Positions 28,301-36,207 of a DNA stretch of 64,000 nucleotides are shown here, in pieces. The DNA comes from Leptospira sp. GIMC2001 (GTDB taxonomy: Bacteria; Spirochaetota; Leptospiria; Leptospirales; Leptospiraceae): the NCBI RefSeq assembly GCF_028462125.1, contig NZ_CP115468.1:2323097-2387096 (forward strand), in the 5' to 3' direction. How positions within the stretch are numbered: position 1 is the first letter of the stretch; each line of letters opens with the position of its first letter. The notes below the pieces were generated by a model. It worked only from the letters and a program-made list of their open reading frames with translations, was not told the origin of the DNA and searched no databases. Made by a program: the position numbers and the translations under genes.

Positions 28301-29415
28301 ATAGCTCCATTAAAATTTGAAGTCGCAGTTCTTTCGAGCGAAGTCATGTTTCCGCGTCTTGCACCCGCTTGCACCTGACTCATCATCTTACTGAATAGAA
28401 TCTGTTTGATCAATTCGAACAATCGATCCACAAGATCAATGGATCCACCATAACCTTCATTATTGATTCCTTCATTGGATGATAATTCCATAATTCCACG
28501 CGGTTTACCAGTTTTCTGGAAGCTAATGGGTATATGAGTATTTGTGAATGAATCCGTTTTGTATAAAATAGAATTAAGTGAGAAAACTTTACGATCATTA
28601 TCTATATCATAATCGAGTTCGTAGCTATGCGATTTATCTCCATTTGTATAGAAAGTTATACTTTTGAGAATCTTAGTCTCCTTGCGCTGATTTCGCAGAA
28701 CAAAACTAATCTTATCATCATTGAAATCATCATAGAGAAACTCAATGGTGCGATTCCCATTGGCATAACGAATCGTTTTCGGAAGAAGATTCCCATCCGA
28801 TTTATAGTATTCATAGTGGATTTGATTGCCCAAGACGTCTTGTTCTGACTTGATAGCCCAGACCCAATTCTCAGAACCATCCAGTGAAGAAATTGTATGG
28901 TCACTCCCATCTCCATACAGCTTCCAATTCCCATCAGGTGACCTCTCAATCCACGAGGCTGGATTGCTTGCATTGCCCTGTGGCTCAAGCCTTGCAAAAT
29001 TTTCTGCACGAAACCCGTAGTTTCCTGAACCATTGATAAAAACCATAGAACCATTATAACTATGGGAGAATTTTTGCGGTTTGTACGAGTTAGTATCCGC
29101 ATCCCGACGAATTTCAGGAAGACCAGACAACACCCAACCCTTACCCATAGAAGGAGAACCACCTTGAGAATGATAGCTAAGCGACAATTGTGGAGTCATC
29201 CCACTAGTTCCCTCGGGAATATCCAAGGGATACGCCATTGTTAGATTCCCATTTGCATCCACCGAAGGCGCAGGCAGGCTCTGTGGCAGAGGGCTAGTCG
29301 AAGAAATAAAGTTAAAAACCAAGGCAATTGCTACAAAAACACCAAAAGCAAGCCCATAGGGAACAATTTTAGAGAAACGTTTTATTCTAATATTTAACAA
29401 CTTTTTATCCAACAT
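22360..29415 (-). CDS. Full-length SpvB/TcdB-type RHS-repeat protein, unit A
   Basis: 2351 residues from ATG 29415 (a GTG at 29427 is in frame; neither has a clear ribosome-binding site). In order: N-terminal membrane segment (about 20-40), SpvB domain (about 50-330; LDIPEGTSGMTPQLSLSYHSQGG), FG-GAP/VCBS-like calcium-binding blades (about 490-975; DTNGDGITEY, DVNGDGLPDL, DRNGDGVPDI), TcdB-like segment (about 985-1150), YD repeats (about 1160-1930), two hydrophobic segments (about 1958-2005), RHS core (about 2115-2175; YYDPAMGRFIQ) and a unique tip with three GRGID repeats, one hydrophobic segment and a cysteine-rich end (CGTD...CNQVGICTDSDGNKC...GGNCP). Such proteins form a shell around a C-terminal toxin in known systems; toxicity here is inference. 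Confidence 0.88.
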   Translation of the reverse strand: MLDKKLLNIRIKRFSKIVPYGLAFGVFVAIALVFNFISSTSPLPQSLPAPSVDANGNLTMAYPLDIPEGTSGMTPQLSLSYHSQGGSPSMGKGWVLSGLPEIRRDADTNSYKPQKFSHSYNGSMVFINGSGNYGFRAENFARLEPQGNASNPASWIERSPDGNWKLYGDGSDHTISSLDGSENWVWAIKSEQDVLGNQIHYEYYKSDGNLLPKTIRYANGNRTIEFLYDDFNDDKISFVLRNQRKETKILKSITFYTNGDKSHSYELDYDIDNDRKVFSLNSILYKTDSFTNTHIPISFQKTGKPRGIMELSSNEGINNEGYGGSIDLVDRLFELIKQILFSKMMSQVQAGARRGNMTSLERTATSNFNGAMSTLNLNVSSNFAGRFPEQMPSALKRSITTAPTTSEIIMNVVSESLQNPTKNDSEFLYASTEGIGRFPIKDRQSCDWGTIACICYAVVPGCPAEVINYCGEFLFFGGFDSCQNGITSPVPMAMPTDTNGDGITEYSRLLGRMDTSMALHVHDEYGKFGDTVLPNLPIRYNTYTEIADIDGDGRTDFAYQSGGKLHVAFSEGSYYAEPKPFLHVDLKNMPVIYHKAEEYKNSDFLMDWNRDGRADFIHVEGKLVHVYFSTGRNFAPKKTYNLGGYDSIELVSVNDDKASAHRLSGFADMDGDGNLDHVMVRPLLGGEFDSFLTKIKEENALELEQKKAEFAPQKNQLLGIISNPSAYSGGQIAETRGQLREADREDYDKFIAGEKEMDSSFEATLIASFDEFFIGPKIGNIVTEQSDRIKDEIKRLADLNFSLNSFEVAVTYFDPNGLGVRQEKSNILVAGLPGMNWLVDVNGDGLPDLVSLTNQLSKKNPYSMDDKFNDIEKVIDVELVVRLNEGGRFSNSTTATSITSGFSKSSGGYQLGDVNLDGELDFLVPTGENGKNYAIYLGDGKGGFTHYNQKTINLPIEEEVKSFRMEDRNGDGVPDIYVQYGRNFKTKVVLSHGDFPEGLITNISDGNGGYTQINYAWKKDMPSAVVEANRSYENGVPNYSPQVLVSSITSKLSADTAQSTKSFSYSNQRYKMGDEITSANLGFETVTETHSINGITEAIVTTRYSQNPQLAGSVSWQEVRDANSVIVSRTDMSYAIYYPTAISKLVLPVSTTSLSYVNGQLKDTKTTTTTYNPSYAYSPASVTENWNGRLTTQEAFYANEPGIGILAEPIEEITSINGEMVSHVKRTYNNGNVTSESKLVDAGKWYAQYFTYDSIGNVVTQTDSLGRSLQYTYGGTNGNLPITATNAIGQTTSKEYDPITDLETKSTDANGNITTMDYDKYGRTTEVHFNGNKVQSMFYEYAGSQMTTTTVSHSVSGDSWTKTVADKEGKTKRTESLVTSGITSTEETKYDAKGRAFQKSHAYLTGESPTWTTTEYYPVNEDNQQRPKRITANTGEITDITYSLNSTQITISKDGEVIRTETATSDNFGQLQTKTVQGKTIQYTYNTIGQLVQVKDPGNANTSMTYDLGGRKKTQSDQNSGTVSYTYNLAGEMITQTDARGVTQNFTLDGLGRITKIESSGGGLPSETATIYTYDAPNSISNSNTIGKLTKISDASGLTEIAYDAKGQAIVEKRSIDDLTLFFQRSYDELGRMKTFTYPEGTKIENVYLPSGQLTTILIHAHDESYANQPVVQYYGPIEEDGKLIVRRKTGNKVEMDIAYDRLRQRPNAITTRLGDGHIEQRVSYEYDKKGNISKISDLMNETRNQIFEYDSINRVTKAIGKYGEETYSYNTNGNLTKRGKFSLQYNNPNHVHAVTQANATETGAVNYSYDSMGNLTNRNGDIYRYDSRSKLSEITTAGGDVFTYSYDHTGHRIKKYLKNADTTTYSFGNYYEIFRSPGVPEKHTMYITGIEGDIVSQYTRPDANLLNAVAINESITKENDQDVATLFITGYNEIKRDLSLVWDGIPTVSIIRTGYTVQVPVKLFLWMGLLLLAIYASIQISTEIQVSARFASALALIPFLFINIYSCSPAFYGGASSEEGVPPWLLGLGIPADTPSVNTEPASLGGGGSSGVGGQNTARIPGMFFLHPDHLGSITMVTDGMGNVLAGGEMGGKSHISYRPYGEILRTDSFGPDVSKYKYTGQEEDRESGLIYYKARYYDPAMGRFIQADCMTFPGKINGMNRMMYVDGNPISYTDSTGKSSEIRGRVRKMIKHLVGGFKIVDSLARSLGRGIDHHGKSMGRGIDYAARKAGRGIDGGARWLISGGEYSRNRGNDIRYYANAAIKKNYGQFITPPQKKTQEQKKQFINDQIKFWFIVLVTIRVCSLRCGTDVSVPEDIPENGPCNQVGICTDSDGNKCTYDIYVANGGNCP

Positions 29416-29530
29416 AACATAGCTCACAGAGCTGAATTTTTCTTTATTTGTACAAAATGAACTCTAAAACAACTTAAATTGCATTTTGTTCTTGTTATAT
29501 TTGATAAAATTTGAATTCTTGTCAATACAA

Positions 29531-30427
29531 ATGAAGAAAAATTTGCTTTTGTTAGTTTTTTTTATGATATTTATGATAAATATGGAATCTTTGTTAGCCG
29601 TACAATTGGTATTTCCCAACGGACATCTATTCATTGCTCAACTAGAGACCGAAGATTCTAAAGAAATCACTGTTAAATATAAGGGCATAACATACAAAAT
29701 ACTCAAATCCGATCTCGAATCCTATGACAATTCCAAGACAGGAACGGACAATTCGTACACTATAACAGAGGTAATCTTAGAAGATGGAAGCAAATTTCGC
29801 GGACTCTTCGTCGAGGAGAATGACAAGGAGATTATTTTAAAAACAGGAATAGGATTCGTAAATATTAAAAAATACCAGATCAAACCACCCATTCCCATCA
29901 AACCAAGTCCACCCGACTTCCCCGAACAATACCGACTTGTTGCAGCCAAAACACCGTTAACTAAGATAGGAATCTCCGCATCCAATATATTGAATATACC
30001 AGCCTGGTCACCGGAATACATTAGCTATTCTAAATTCGGATTCTATCTAGAACCAGCCTTCGCTAATTATAAGAGTATAAACTTTGGAATCAGGCTAGAC
30101 TACCTCCAATTTTTTCCAGCATCCAGTGCAAAAGCCCTGAATGCTCAGATCTATCTAAACTATACAATTTGGGAGACAGAGACTAAAAACTTATCCATCT
30201 ACACGAATTTAGGCGGAGGCGTATCGAACTTATTATTCAATGCCGATTTAGGATCAGGTTCTAACCGCAATGGAACCGTACCAATTGTTCAACTAGACCT
30301 AGGTATGGAATATGCGTTCGCTGAGAACTACTATCTCAGACCAGCCCTACAAACCCTTTGTTTTATTGAGCAGAATGCAAGCAAATGTGCAGCGGGAATC
30401 GAGATCAGCGCAGGTGTCAAATTATGA
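29531..30427 (+). CDS. Predicted outer-membrane beta-barrel-like protein
   Basis: About 298 residues from ATG 29531, chosen because MKKNLLLLVFFMIF is a classic signal-peptide start; an upstream TTG at 29486 would bury it. After the signal there is a small beta domain (about 25-110, with 'VILEDGSKFRGLFVEENDKEIILKT', SH3/Sm-like in look) and a proline-rich linker (KPPIPIKPSPPD). The C-terminal half has alternating aromatic/hydrophobic strands typical of an 8-12-strand outer-membrane barrel. The stop overlaps the next gene's ATG (ATGA). It diverges from the RHS unit A promoter region 115 bp away. The function is unknown; a link to RHS export is speculation. Confidence 0.65.
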   Translation: MKKNLLLLVFFMIFMINMESLLAVQLVFPNGHLFIAQLETEDSKEITVKYKGITYKILKSDLESYDNSKTGTDNSYTITEVILEDGSKFRGLFVEENDKEIILKTGIGFVNIKKYQIKPPIPIKPSPPDFPEQYRLVAAKTPLTKIGISASNILNIPAWSPEYISYSKFGFYLEPAFANYKSINFGIRLDYLQFFPASSAKALNAQIYLNYTIWETETKNLSIYTNLGGGVSNLLFNADLGSGSNRNGTVPIVQLDLGMEYAFAENYYLRPALQTLCFIEQNASKCAAGIEISAGVKL

Positions 30428-31842
30428 AACCATTCCATTTCTCTCTCTCACAGAATCATATAAGTCTCGTTATATCTGCAATACTCATTCCCATATTTTT
30501 TACTCTAGGTTTAGCAAATTGCTCGAACTCATTTCTTGACGAAGCTGTCGCCTCCGGCAATCCAACACTCGAATGGGTAATCGTTCCTCAGATTAACGAG
30601 ACATCTGCTGTGGTTGTATGGAAGTGCAATGCCAAAGTAGAAGGATTTATCCGTTACGGATCAGTTAATGGCAACGAGACTTGGCTCAGTAGCTTCCTTC
30701 CTTCTGATATCCATACCCTCACCATTGGCAATTTCGCAAGCAATGAATTGATCAACTACCAAGTCTTCTGTGGACTAAGTGAGAATGGAATTGGACCTGC
30801 ATTTTCTTTTGTGTCCCAACCAAGCAACTCAGATATAATCAAAAGATCCATTTGGATAGTCGGCGGAACAGGTTCCAACAAACAGCCCGTATCCGATATA
30901 GATTTTTATGATCCTATAGATAACCGATGGTACAATTCTGTAACACAGATTCCAACACCCCGAATCAATGCTCAAGTTCTAACACACCAGAACAAAATCT
31001 ATATCATTGGTGGAATTCGAGTCAATGGAACAACCACAACAGCCTCCAATCTTACAGAAGTATATGACCCATTTACGAATACCTGGACAACCATGAGTCC
31101 TCTACCAACCACCTTACAAGGAGCAGTTGTCGGATCGGTGGGAGAATCCATCTATGCTATCGGTGGAACAACATCAACAGATATGACAACAGGAACAATA
31201 CTTGATACAGTTCTACGTTTTCAACCAACAGTTGGTGATTCGGGGCAATGGTCTTCTTATACCTCAGCGAACTCAATTTTTGCCCGAGTGGATATGTCAG
31301 GATGTGAGTTCAACGGTTCCATCTATATTTCAGGCGGAAGATTCTACCAGAATGGAACGCCACAAGCAACATCTGATAGTTATGTGCCATCTGCCAACTC
31401 AACCACGGCAAAAATCGAAGCCTCCAACTCCCTCGCAAGGCATGGATCTGCCTCAGCATGTTATCGCCCAAGGACAGGAGATACAGCGCCCAATGATCCA
31501 AGTCTATTCTTGATCGCTGGTGGATCTACTTCAATTGATATCAATCAACCTGTGAATGCAATTGTTCCATCGAATCGATTTGAATATAGTATTCTTGGAA
31601 CCCAGACCAATAGCTTTGTAATCGGATCCAATCTACCGACCAATCTGTACTATCCAGCGATGGAAATATCTTATGAACAGAGGAAAGCCTATCTATTTGG
31701 CGGATCTCAAGAAATCAATCTTCCAGTTGATACCGTTTATAGTTTAGAACTCTCCAGTCCGAGCACATCACCTTGGCAAGATGCGGGCTCCGTCATGCCA
31801 CGCCCAAGATTCGGACACAAAGCGGTAATCTTAAACAGATGA
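30424..31842 (+). CDS. Kelch-repeat lipoprotein with N-terminal fibronectin-like region
   Basis: 472 residues from ATG 30424, which overlaps the upstream stop. The signal peptide ends in lipobox GLANC (cysteine near residue 33). Residues about 45-130 look like a fibronectin type III/purple-acid-phosphatase N-terminal domain (SAVVVWKCNAKVEGFIRYGS). The rest is a kelch propeller: repeated blades 'IWIVGGTGSN', 'KIYIIGGIRVN', 'SIYAIGGTTS', 'SIYISGGRFY', 'LFLIAGGSTS', 'KAYLFGGSQE'. It is likely surface or periplasmic and binding rather than catalytic. It resembles in type the partner of RHS unit C at 10289, though they are not obvious copies. Confidence 0.75.
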   Translation: MKPFHFSLSQNHISLVISAILIPIFFTLGLANCSNSFLDEAVASGNPTLEWVIVPQINETSAVVVWKCNAKVEGFIRYGSVNGNETWLSSFLPSDIHTLTIGNFASNELINYQVFCGLSENGIGPAFSFVSQPSNSDIIKRSIWIVGGTGSNKQPVSDIDFYDPIDNRWYNSVTQIPTPRINAQVLTHQNKIYIIGGIRVNGTTTTASNLTEVYDPFTNTWTTMSPLPTTLQGAVVGSVGESIYAIGGTTSTDMTTGTILDTVLRFQPTVGDSGQWSSYTSANSIFARVDMSGCEFNGSIYISGGRFYQNGTPQATSDSYVPSANSTTAKIEASNSLARHGSASACYRPRTGDTAPNDPSLFLIAGGSTSIDINQPVNAIVPSNRFEYSILGTQTNSFVIGSNLPTNLYYPAMEISYEQRKAYLFGGSQEINLPVDTVYSLELSSPSTSPWQDAGSVMPRPRFGHKAVILNR

Positions 31843-32507
31843 TGGAACACAACAAATCCTCAGTTCATATGCTTTTCCTTCCTAAGAATTCTTACAACAA
31901 GTTACTAAGAATTAAATTTTATAGATTGATAACTACGCTTTCTTTGATAATAGCAATATTTGCACCTAACTTCTCTCTCAAGCTGAAGGCAGAAATAAGC
32001 GAGAAGGATCATGGAATTATTAGATATCATATCAAGAATCGTGAATATTCGAATGCAAAAAATCTAATCCAGCAACTCTCCATCGTAAATATCAATGACC
32101 CCCAACTGGAGCTGCTTTCCACAGAAATTCTAATCTTAGAAGCCGAAGAGGATTACAACAAAGGATTGTATAAATCATCCTATGAAAAATTCTCACATGC
32201 AAGCGAGGTTTGGAGCACTCACCAACTAGTCCAACAACGAATTCAAGAATTATCAGCTAGAAAACTTATCGATATTCCAAACAGAAAATCTACAACAAAT
32301 CCTCATATAAATTCAAGCGAATTATCAGACCTAGCAGATGCAATACGAGATCAGAATGAATTCCTCCAGTCACGCATCTCGTTTTTGGAAGAAATGGTCA
32401 CCGAACAACATAAAATGATAAGATATACAATCACAACTATTGCTGGTTCATTTGTCCTATTTTTAATTGGAATTGCTCTACTGTTTAGATTTCGAAATCA
32501 AAAATAG
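31839..32507 (+). CDS. Membrane protein with helical (TPR-like) central region
   Basis: About 222 residues from ATG 31839, which overlaps the preceding stop (ATGATG). It has an N-terminal hydrophobic segment near residues 25-45 (signal or anchor), a helical middle with TPR-like spacing (REYSNAKNLIQQL, EDYNKGLYKSSYEKFSHASEVW), a predicted coiled-coil stretch (LADAIRDQNEFLQSRISFLEEMVTEQ) and a C-terminal transmembrane segment (TITTIAGSFVLFLIGIALLF) followed by a short basic tail. It is the last gene of the three-gene operon divergent from the RHS locus. The function is unknown. Confidence 0.6.
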   Translation: MMEHNKSSVHMLFLPKNSYNKLLRIKFYRLITTLSLIIAIFAPNFSLKLKAEISEKDHGIIRYHIKNREYSNAKNLIQQLSIVNINDPQLELLSTEILILEAEEDYNKGLYKSSYEKFSHASEVWSTHQLVQQRIQELSARKLIDIPNRKSTTNPHINSSELSDLADAIRDQNEFLQSRISFLEEMVTEQHKMIRYTITTIAGSFVLFLIGIALLFRFRNQK

Positions 32508-32737
32508 AAAATCATCACAACCAACACCCAAACTAAACACAACTTTCCGTGACCTTCGTAAGCACTTAGTGAGCTTTGTGGTAAGCTTCGTGTTTCCTTC
32601 GTTCCGTCCTGTGGCTAACTCGGAATGTCTACCCACCATCCAGGGGGTTGGGCTGGTGATGGGCCAAAGCCGTCACGAAGGAGCCACTCCGCATAAGGGT
32701 TGTGATATAGAAAATTTATCTATAGCTTAATATAAAA
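32508..32737. repeat. Non-coding repeat segment
   Basis: 32546-32585 is a copy of the dispersed 'gaccttcgtaagcacttagtg' repeat. About 32630-32664 has a palindrome with arms CCCACCATCCAG and CTGGTGATGGG, matching the arms of the 3373-3461 palindrome, and the following 'gccaaagccg' also matches there. The open frame across it is judged non-coding. Confidence 0.55.
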
Positions 32738-33574
32738 TCAAATAATTCCGTTTTCTTTCAGCAGACTTTCCGAAAGACCAGTTACTCTTAATATCACTGA
32801 TAGCTCGATTCCCTCTGCTCTCATCAATCGGGCATCTTCTAATTTACCTTTAAATTCTCCCCTTTCGTAAGTTGCGGCAAGATCATATGCAAAGTCCCTG
32901 TCAGATTTAATCCTTTCTTCTAGCTGTTTTCTTTTCTCAGGATCGGCAGAGTAGGATTCTAGTATCTTAAATGCATTCTCTAAATTCGGGGCTTTGTCTA
33001 TTACAATCGCCATATCTTTCTCCTCTAACTTTGCGGAATTCCGGAATAAATATATCCAGTAATCAAGCTCAGTTTCCAATTCTTCTAATTTCTTTAGAAA
33101 CTTAGGCAACTCAATAAATACAATCACCAAGTCATCTGTCAACCTAAGTTCTGGATTCCTTTCTTCCTTTAGACTATACTTACTAAAGTAGTCAACAGAC
33201 GGAAATAATTCAAAATCAACTAAATTTATCTGGTATACCGCTCTTAATTCTGAATATCCATCTCCCTCTTTTAATTGATCGCGAATCATTCCAGCGAGAT
33301 AAAAAATCGATCTTTTGATAAATACACCCTGAAAACCTACTTGCACCTCAACCTGGAATTCACGACCTTCTCTGTCCTTGGCGCGTATATCCAGAATAGA
33401 TCTCTTATCTTTTGAGAAGCTTGTCGGAATTTCGGGATTGATAATAGTAAGCTCTTCAATCACTCTATTTCTATCTGTAAAAAGTATGCAATTAATCAGT
33501 GATATTAATAATTTTGGGTCTTTGGTAAAAACTGATTTGAATACTAAATCATTGGTTAATGGAAAGAGTTTCAT
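32738..33574 (-). CDS. Rpn/PDDEXK-family nuclease (putative transposase type)
   Basis: 278 residues matching the Rpn (YhgA-like, PF12784-type) family: '[28 protein letters not shown]' at the start and a PD-(D/E)XK core D62 ... E76-x-Q78 ([21 protein letters not shown]), the ExQ variant usual in this family. The lysine-replacing Gln is a family feature. The charged C-terminal part ([38 protein letters not shown]) is also typical. Ribosome-binding site GGATGG precedes ATG 33574. It is a stand-alone gene flanked by repeats. Members promote DNA breaks and recombination in other bacteria; activity here is not shown. Confidence 0.88.
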   Translation of the reverse strand: MKLFPLTNDLVFKSVFTKDPKLLISLINCILFTDRNRVIEELTIINPEIPTSFSKDKRSILDIRAKDREGREFQVEVQVGFQGVFIKRSIFYLAGMIRDQLKEGDGYSELRAVYQINLVDFELFPSVDYFSKYSLKEERNPELRLTDDLVIVFIELPKFLKKLEELETELDYWIYLFRNSAKLEEKDMAIVIDKAPNLENAFKILESYSADPEKRKQLEERIKSDRDFAYDLAATYERGEFKGKLEDARLMRAEGIELSVILRVTGLSESLLKENGII

Positions 33575-34072
33575 ACCAATTCCATCCTCTCTACCCGTCC
33601 AGAAACTAGGATGTGAATATAAATATTATCGTGAATAGTATTAGCCACTCAAAGTGGTTTCTAAGAAACATAAGTAAATGAATTGAATATGAAAAAAAAT
33701 CAGATCACACCGCAGCACAATTACCTTCCGAAAGAAATACAGCTCACACAAAGGCACAGAGGAAGAGGAGAAGAGAAATAGCCATAACTAGCACAAAACC
33801 CCAAACAGCTCCTACAGCCTCCACACCTAGCACAGTCCTTTGTGACCTTCGTAAGCACTTAGTGATCTTTGTGGCAAATATTTTTTCTTAACCACAGAGA
33901 GCACTAAGTAGACACAGAGCACACAAAGGAAATAAAAACAGAGTATATTAATATCTTAACTAAAAGAAACCCCAAACAGCTTCCACACCTAACATAGTCC
34001 TTTGTGACCTATTTATTACTTAGTGAACTTTGTGGTAAATTTCTTCTCTTATTCTTCTTTTTCCAACGAACT
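33575..34072. repeat. Repeat-rich intergenic region
   Basis: No gene is seen. A direct repeat at 33795-33879 and 33966-34040 begins 'AAACCCCAAACAGCT' and ends in the 'cacttagtg..ctttgtgg' motif. Between them, about 33889-33929 (ACCACAGAGAGCACTAAGTA onward) is an inverted copy of the same motif, so the region can fold into a long hairpin. The same family occurs at 3581 and 32546. Confidence 0.6.
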
Positions 34073-35620
34073 TCACTCCAATATTTTACCAAGAAGGATA
34101 TCGAATTCATTGCCATTGATAAAGAAAAATCTTTCTGCATGTTGTGTGACAAATTTTTTTGCAGCTTCTGTTAGATCAAAATTTCCAATCAAATAACCTT
34201 GGTTAGCTTCATAAGCTTCCATTTCGTTTAGCATTTCTCTCAGATAGACATCCGAGATTTTGGAATCTCTCCAACGTCTAAATCGAAAAAGTGCCCGATC
34301 CTCTTTATTTTCTTTGGACATACCCGTATAGTTGACACCATCACCATCGGAGTTTGCAACTTCACGAGAGACTCGATAATTCATACTCAGAATCATACGA
34401 ACACAAGCATTTTTGAAATTGGTACCTTGAAGAGATAAGAATTTCTCAAAGCGATCAACACCAACTTGATCCAGTTTTTTAATAATCTTTTTACCGCCCT
34501 CATCCAACATTCCACGAATATTGAAAGGCTTAGTGGTTCGCATACCCGAAAGTTCAAAATATCTTGAATTAGGAAATATATTGCTAAACAATCTCTGAAC
34601 TTCACCTTCTAGATCATATTCATCTCGAAGTATCGCTAAGTTACCTTGATTGTGTTCTAATTTATACTTTATATTTGCAAGTGCGATTACTTCAGGTTCA
34701 TGAATTCTCTGGCTTTCGGCTTCAATCAGATACTCAGAAGCCTCCTCATATTTACCTAAATATATACTGCACATTGCAAAATGAATATCGGATTCAATCG
34801 TCTCCATGTCCCAACCCGCAAGCCTTGCCATTTCCATACACAATCTTGCATATTTCATAGCCTGACTGTAATTTTCCATGCGAGCCGATACACACATGAT
34901 GAATTGGAACAAAGTGTAACGAATGTATTCATCATCCATCTGATCAGCAATTTCTTCTGCAATATCAATTGCTTTATCAAATTTATTTTCTTTAGCAAGG
35001 GATATCGCAAAAAGAAAGTTAGCAACAGGAGTTTTCTCCATCTTTATTGCTTTTTCAAAAATTGATCTCTCACCCCCCTTCTCCAAACATCCGTTAACTA
35101 CTCCTTTGGCAACAAAGAATGCAGGCATTTTTATTGTGTCTGGATCAAGCCTAGTAAAGAAAAGATCTGCAATTTTAAAATCCTTTTGACCCAATGCCAT
35201 AAATCCCAATCTTATACAGGCCGTTGGATTGTTTGGTTCCATTTCAACAGTTGTGAGGTATTGAAAGAATGCTTCTTCGTTTAGATCTTTTGTGTAATAA
35301 ATGTCTGCAATCCGATTCGAAATTTGAACCGGGTTCATATCCTTTTCAAATTTTCCAATGGAAAGTATTTTGCTCAAATGGTTGGCTTCGTTGAGGGAAT
35401 CGCCTTCCATTGCATAGATTTTTGCAAGTACCAAGTGGGAACGCGTGTCACCGGGAGATCCGTCCAATTTGTCCCGAATCAAGGCTCTTGCGTCAATAAA
35501 ACTTCCAGAGGCAGCAAGCGACAGAGCTTTACCGTATATGTCGCGCTGGGACTGCAGGACAAAAGTTCCAACAAGTCCAAGAATTATTATACCAGTTCCT
35601 ATGAGAATGACGAAGATCAT
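34073..35620 (-). CDS. Membrane-anchored TPR protein with degenerate Mrr-like C-terminal domain
   Basis: 515 residues: one N-terminal transmembrane segment (IFVILIGTGIIILGLVGTFVL), TPR-type repeats over roughly residues 25-320 (for example EEAFFQYLTTVEMEPNNPTACIRLGF), and a C-terminal domain (about 385-515) resembling Mrr_cat restriction-endonuclease folds: LSLQGTNFKNACVRMILSMNYRV, VYLREMLNEMEAYEANQGYLIGNFDLTEAAKKFV, FFINGNEFDILL. The usual Q-x-K of the active site reads RFRRW, so cleavage is doubtful. It may act as a DNA- or protein-binding adaptor at the membrane. The fold assignment is from sequence pattern only. Divergent from the ABC genes at 35671. Confidence 0.65.
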   Translation of the reverse strand: MIFVILIGTGIIILGLVGTFVLQSQRDIYGKALSLAASGSFIDARALIRDKLDGSPGDTRSHLVLAKIYAMEGDSLNEANHLSKILSIGKFEKDMNPVQISNRIADIYYTKDLNEEAFFQYLTTVEMEPNNPTACIRLGFMALGQKDFKIADLFFTRLDPDTIKMPAFFVAKGVVNGCLEKGGERSIFEKAIKMEKTPVANFLFAISLAKENKFDKAIDIAEEIADQMDDEYIRYTLFQFIMCVSARMENYSQAMKYARLCMEMARLAGWDMETIESDIHFAMCSIYLGKYEEASEYLIEAESQRIHEPEVIALANIKYKLEHNQGNLAILRDEYDLEGEVQRLFSNIFPNSRYFELSGMRTTKPFNIRGMLDEGGKKIIKKLDQVGVDRFEKFLSLQGTNFKNACVRMILSMNYRVSREVANSDGDGVNYTGMSKENKEDRALFRFRRWRDSKISDVYLREMLNEMEAYEANQGYLIGNFDLTEAAKKFVTQHAERFFFINGNEFDILLGKILE

Positions 35621-35670
35621 GTTTTAATCATTTGATTTATACCCCTACCAATTTAATCTGACTTCAGATT

Positions 35671-36207
35671 ATGAGCAAAATATCCGTATTGAACTACGCG
35701 ATCTGCTTTTGGAAAAGGGATTTCATCTATTCCTTATTTACTGGTTTTTTCGCTACTGGCATCTTTTTTTTTCTTATCCTCGCACTACGTTTGCAAATTA
35801 ACGTTTCAGGTGATATTACTTTCTCTATTATCGAAGGTTTGAAGAATTCTCCTGACCTCCTTTTTTACCTTGCCGTATTTTCCTTGGCATTTCTTGTCTT
35901 AGGAACAATTTTTCCAAGAACAGGAGACCTCGGAATTATGATGGCAGTCGGAGGCAATCCATGGATCTGTGTCCAACTCCATCTAATATTGATATTTCTT
36001 CAAACCGGATTTTCCTTTATTTTGGCGAACGGCATCATCTTTTTTTTGATTCCCGATCCTGGAAGTTCAAGATTTTTACTCGACTTCGTAAAAATTGAGA
36101 TCATTGCATTATTAACATATTTTCTTGTCGTATGCCTGATTGGAATTCCAAGCGTACTACTTGCAACACTCAAAGATCCGTATTCAAGCATCAGGAGACT
36201 CAAATAA
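35671..36207 (+). CDS. Small four-helix membrane protein, likely ABC permease subunit
   Basis: 178 residues with four hydrophobic segments (about 18-40, 60-82, 95-125, 140-165). The stretch '[27 protein letters not shown]' resembles the cytoplasmic coupling loop of FtsX/MacB/LolE-type permeases. It is about half a normal permease and has no large periplasmic domain, so two copies or another subunit may be needed. Its stop overlaps the start of the ATPase gene by one base, which supports the pairing. The substrate is unknown; lipoprotein or lipid handling is only a family-based guess. Confidence 0.65.
   Translation: MSKISVLNYAICFWKRDFIYSLFTGFFATGIFFFLILALRLQINVSGDITFSIIEGLKNSPDLLFYLAVFSLAFLVLGTIFPRTGDLGIMMAVGGNPWICVQLHLILIFLQTGFSFILANGIIFFLIPDPGSSRFLLDFVKIEIIALLTYFLVVCLIGIPSVLLATLKDPYSSIRRLK

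Noticed and set aside
32467..32730. 87-residue open frame after the membrane protein gene
   Set aside because: Composed of the dispersed repeat and the CTGGTGATGGG palindrome; overlaps the end of the real gene.
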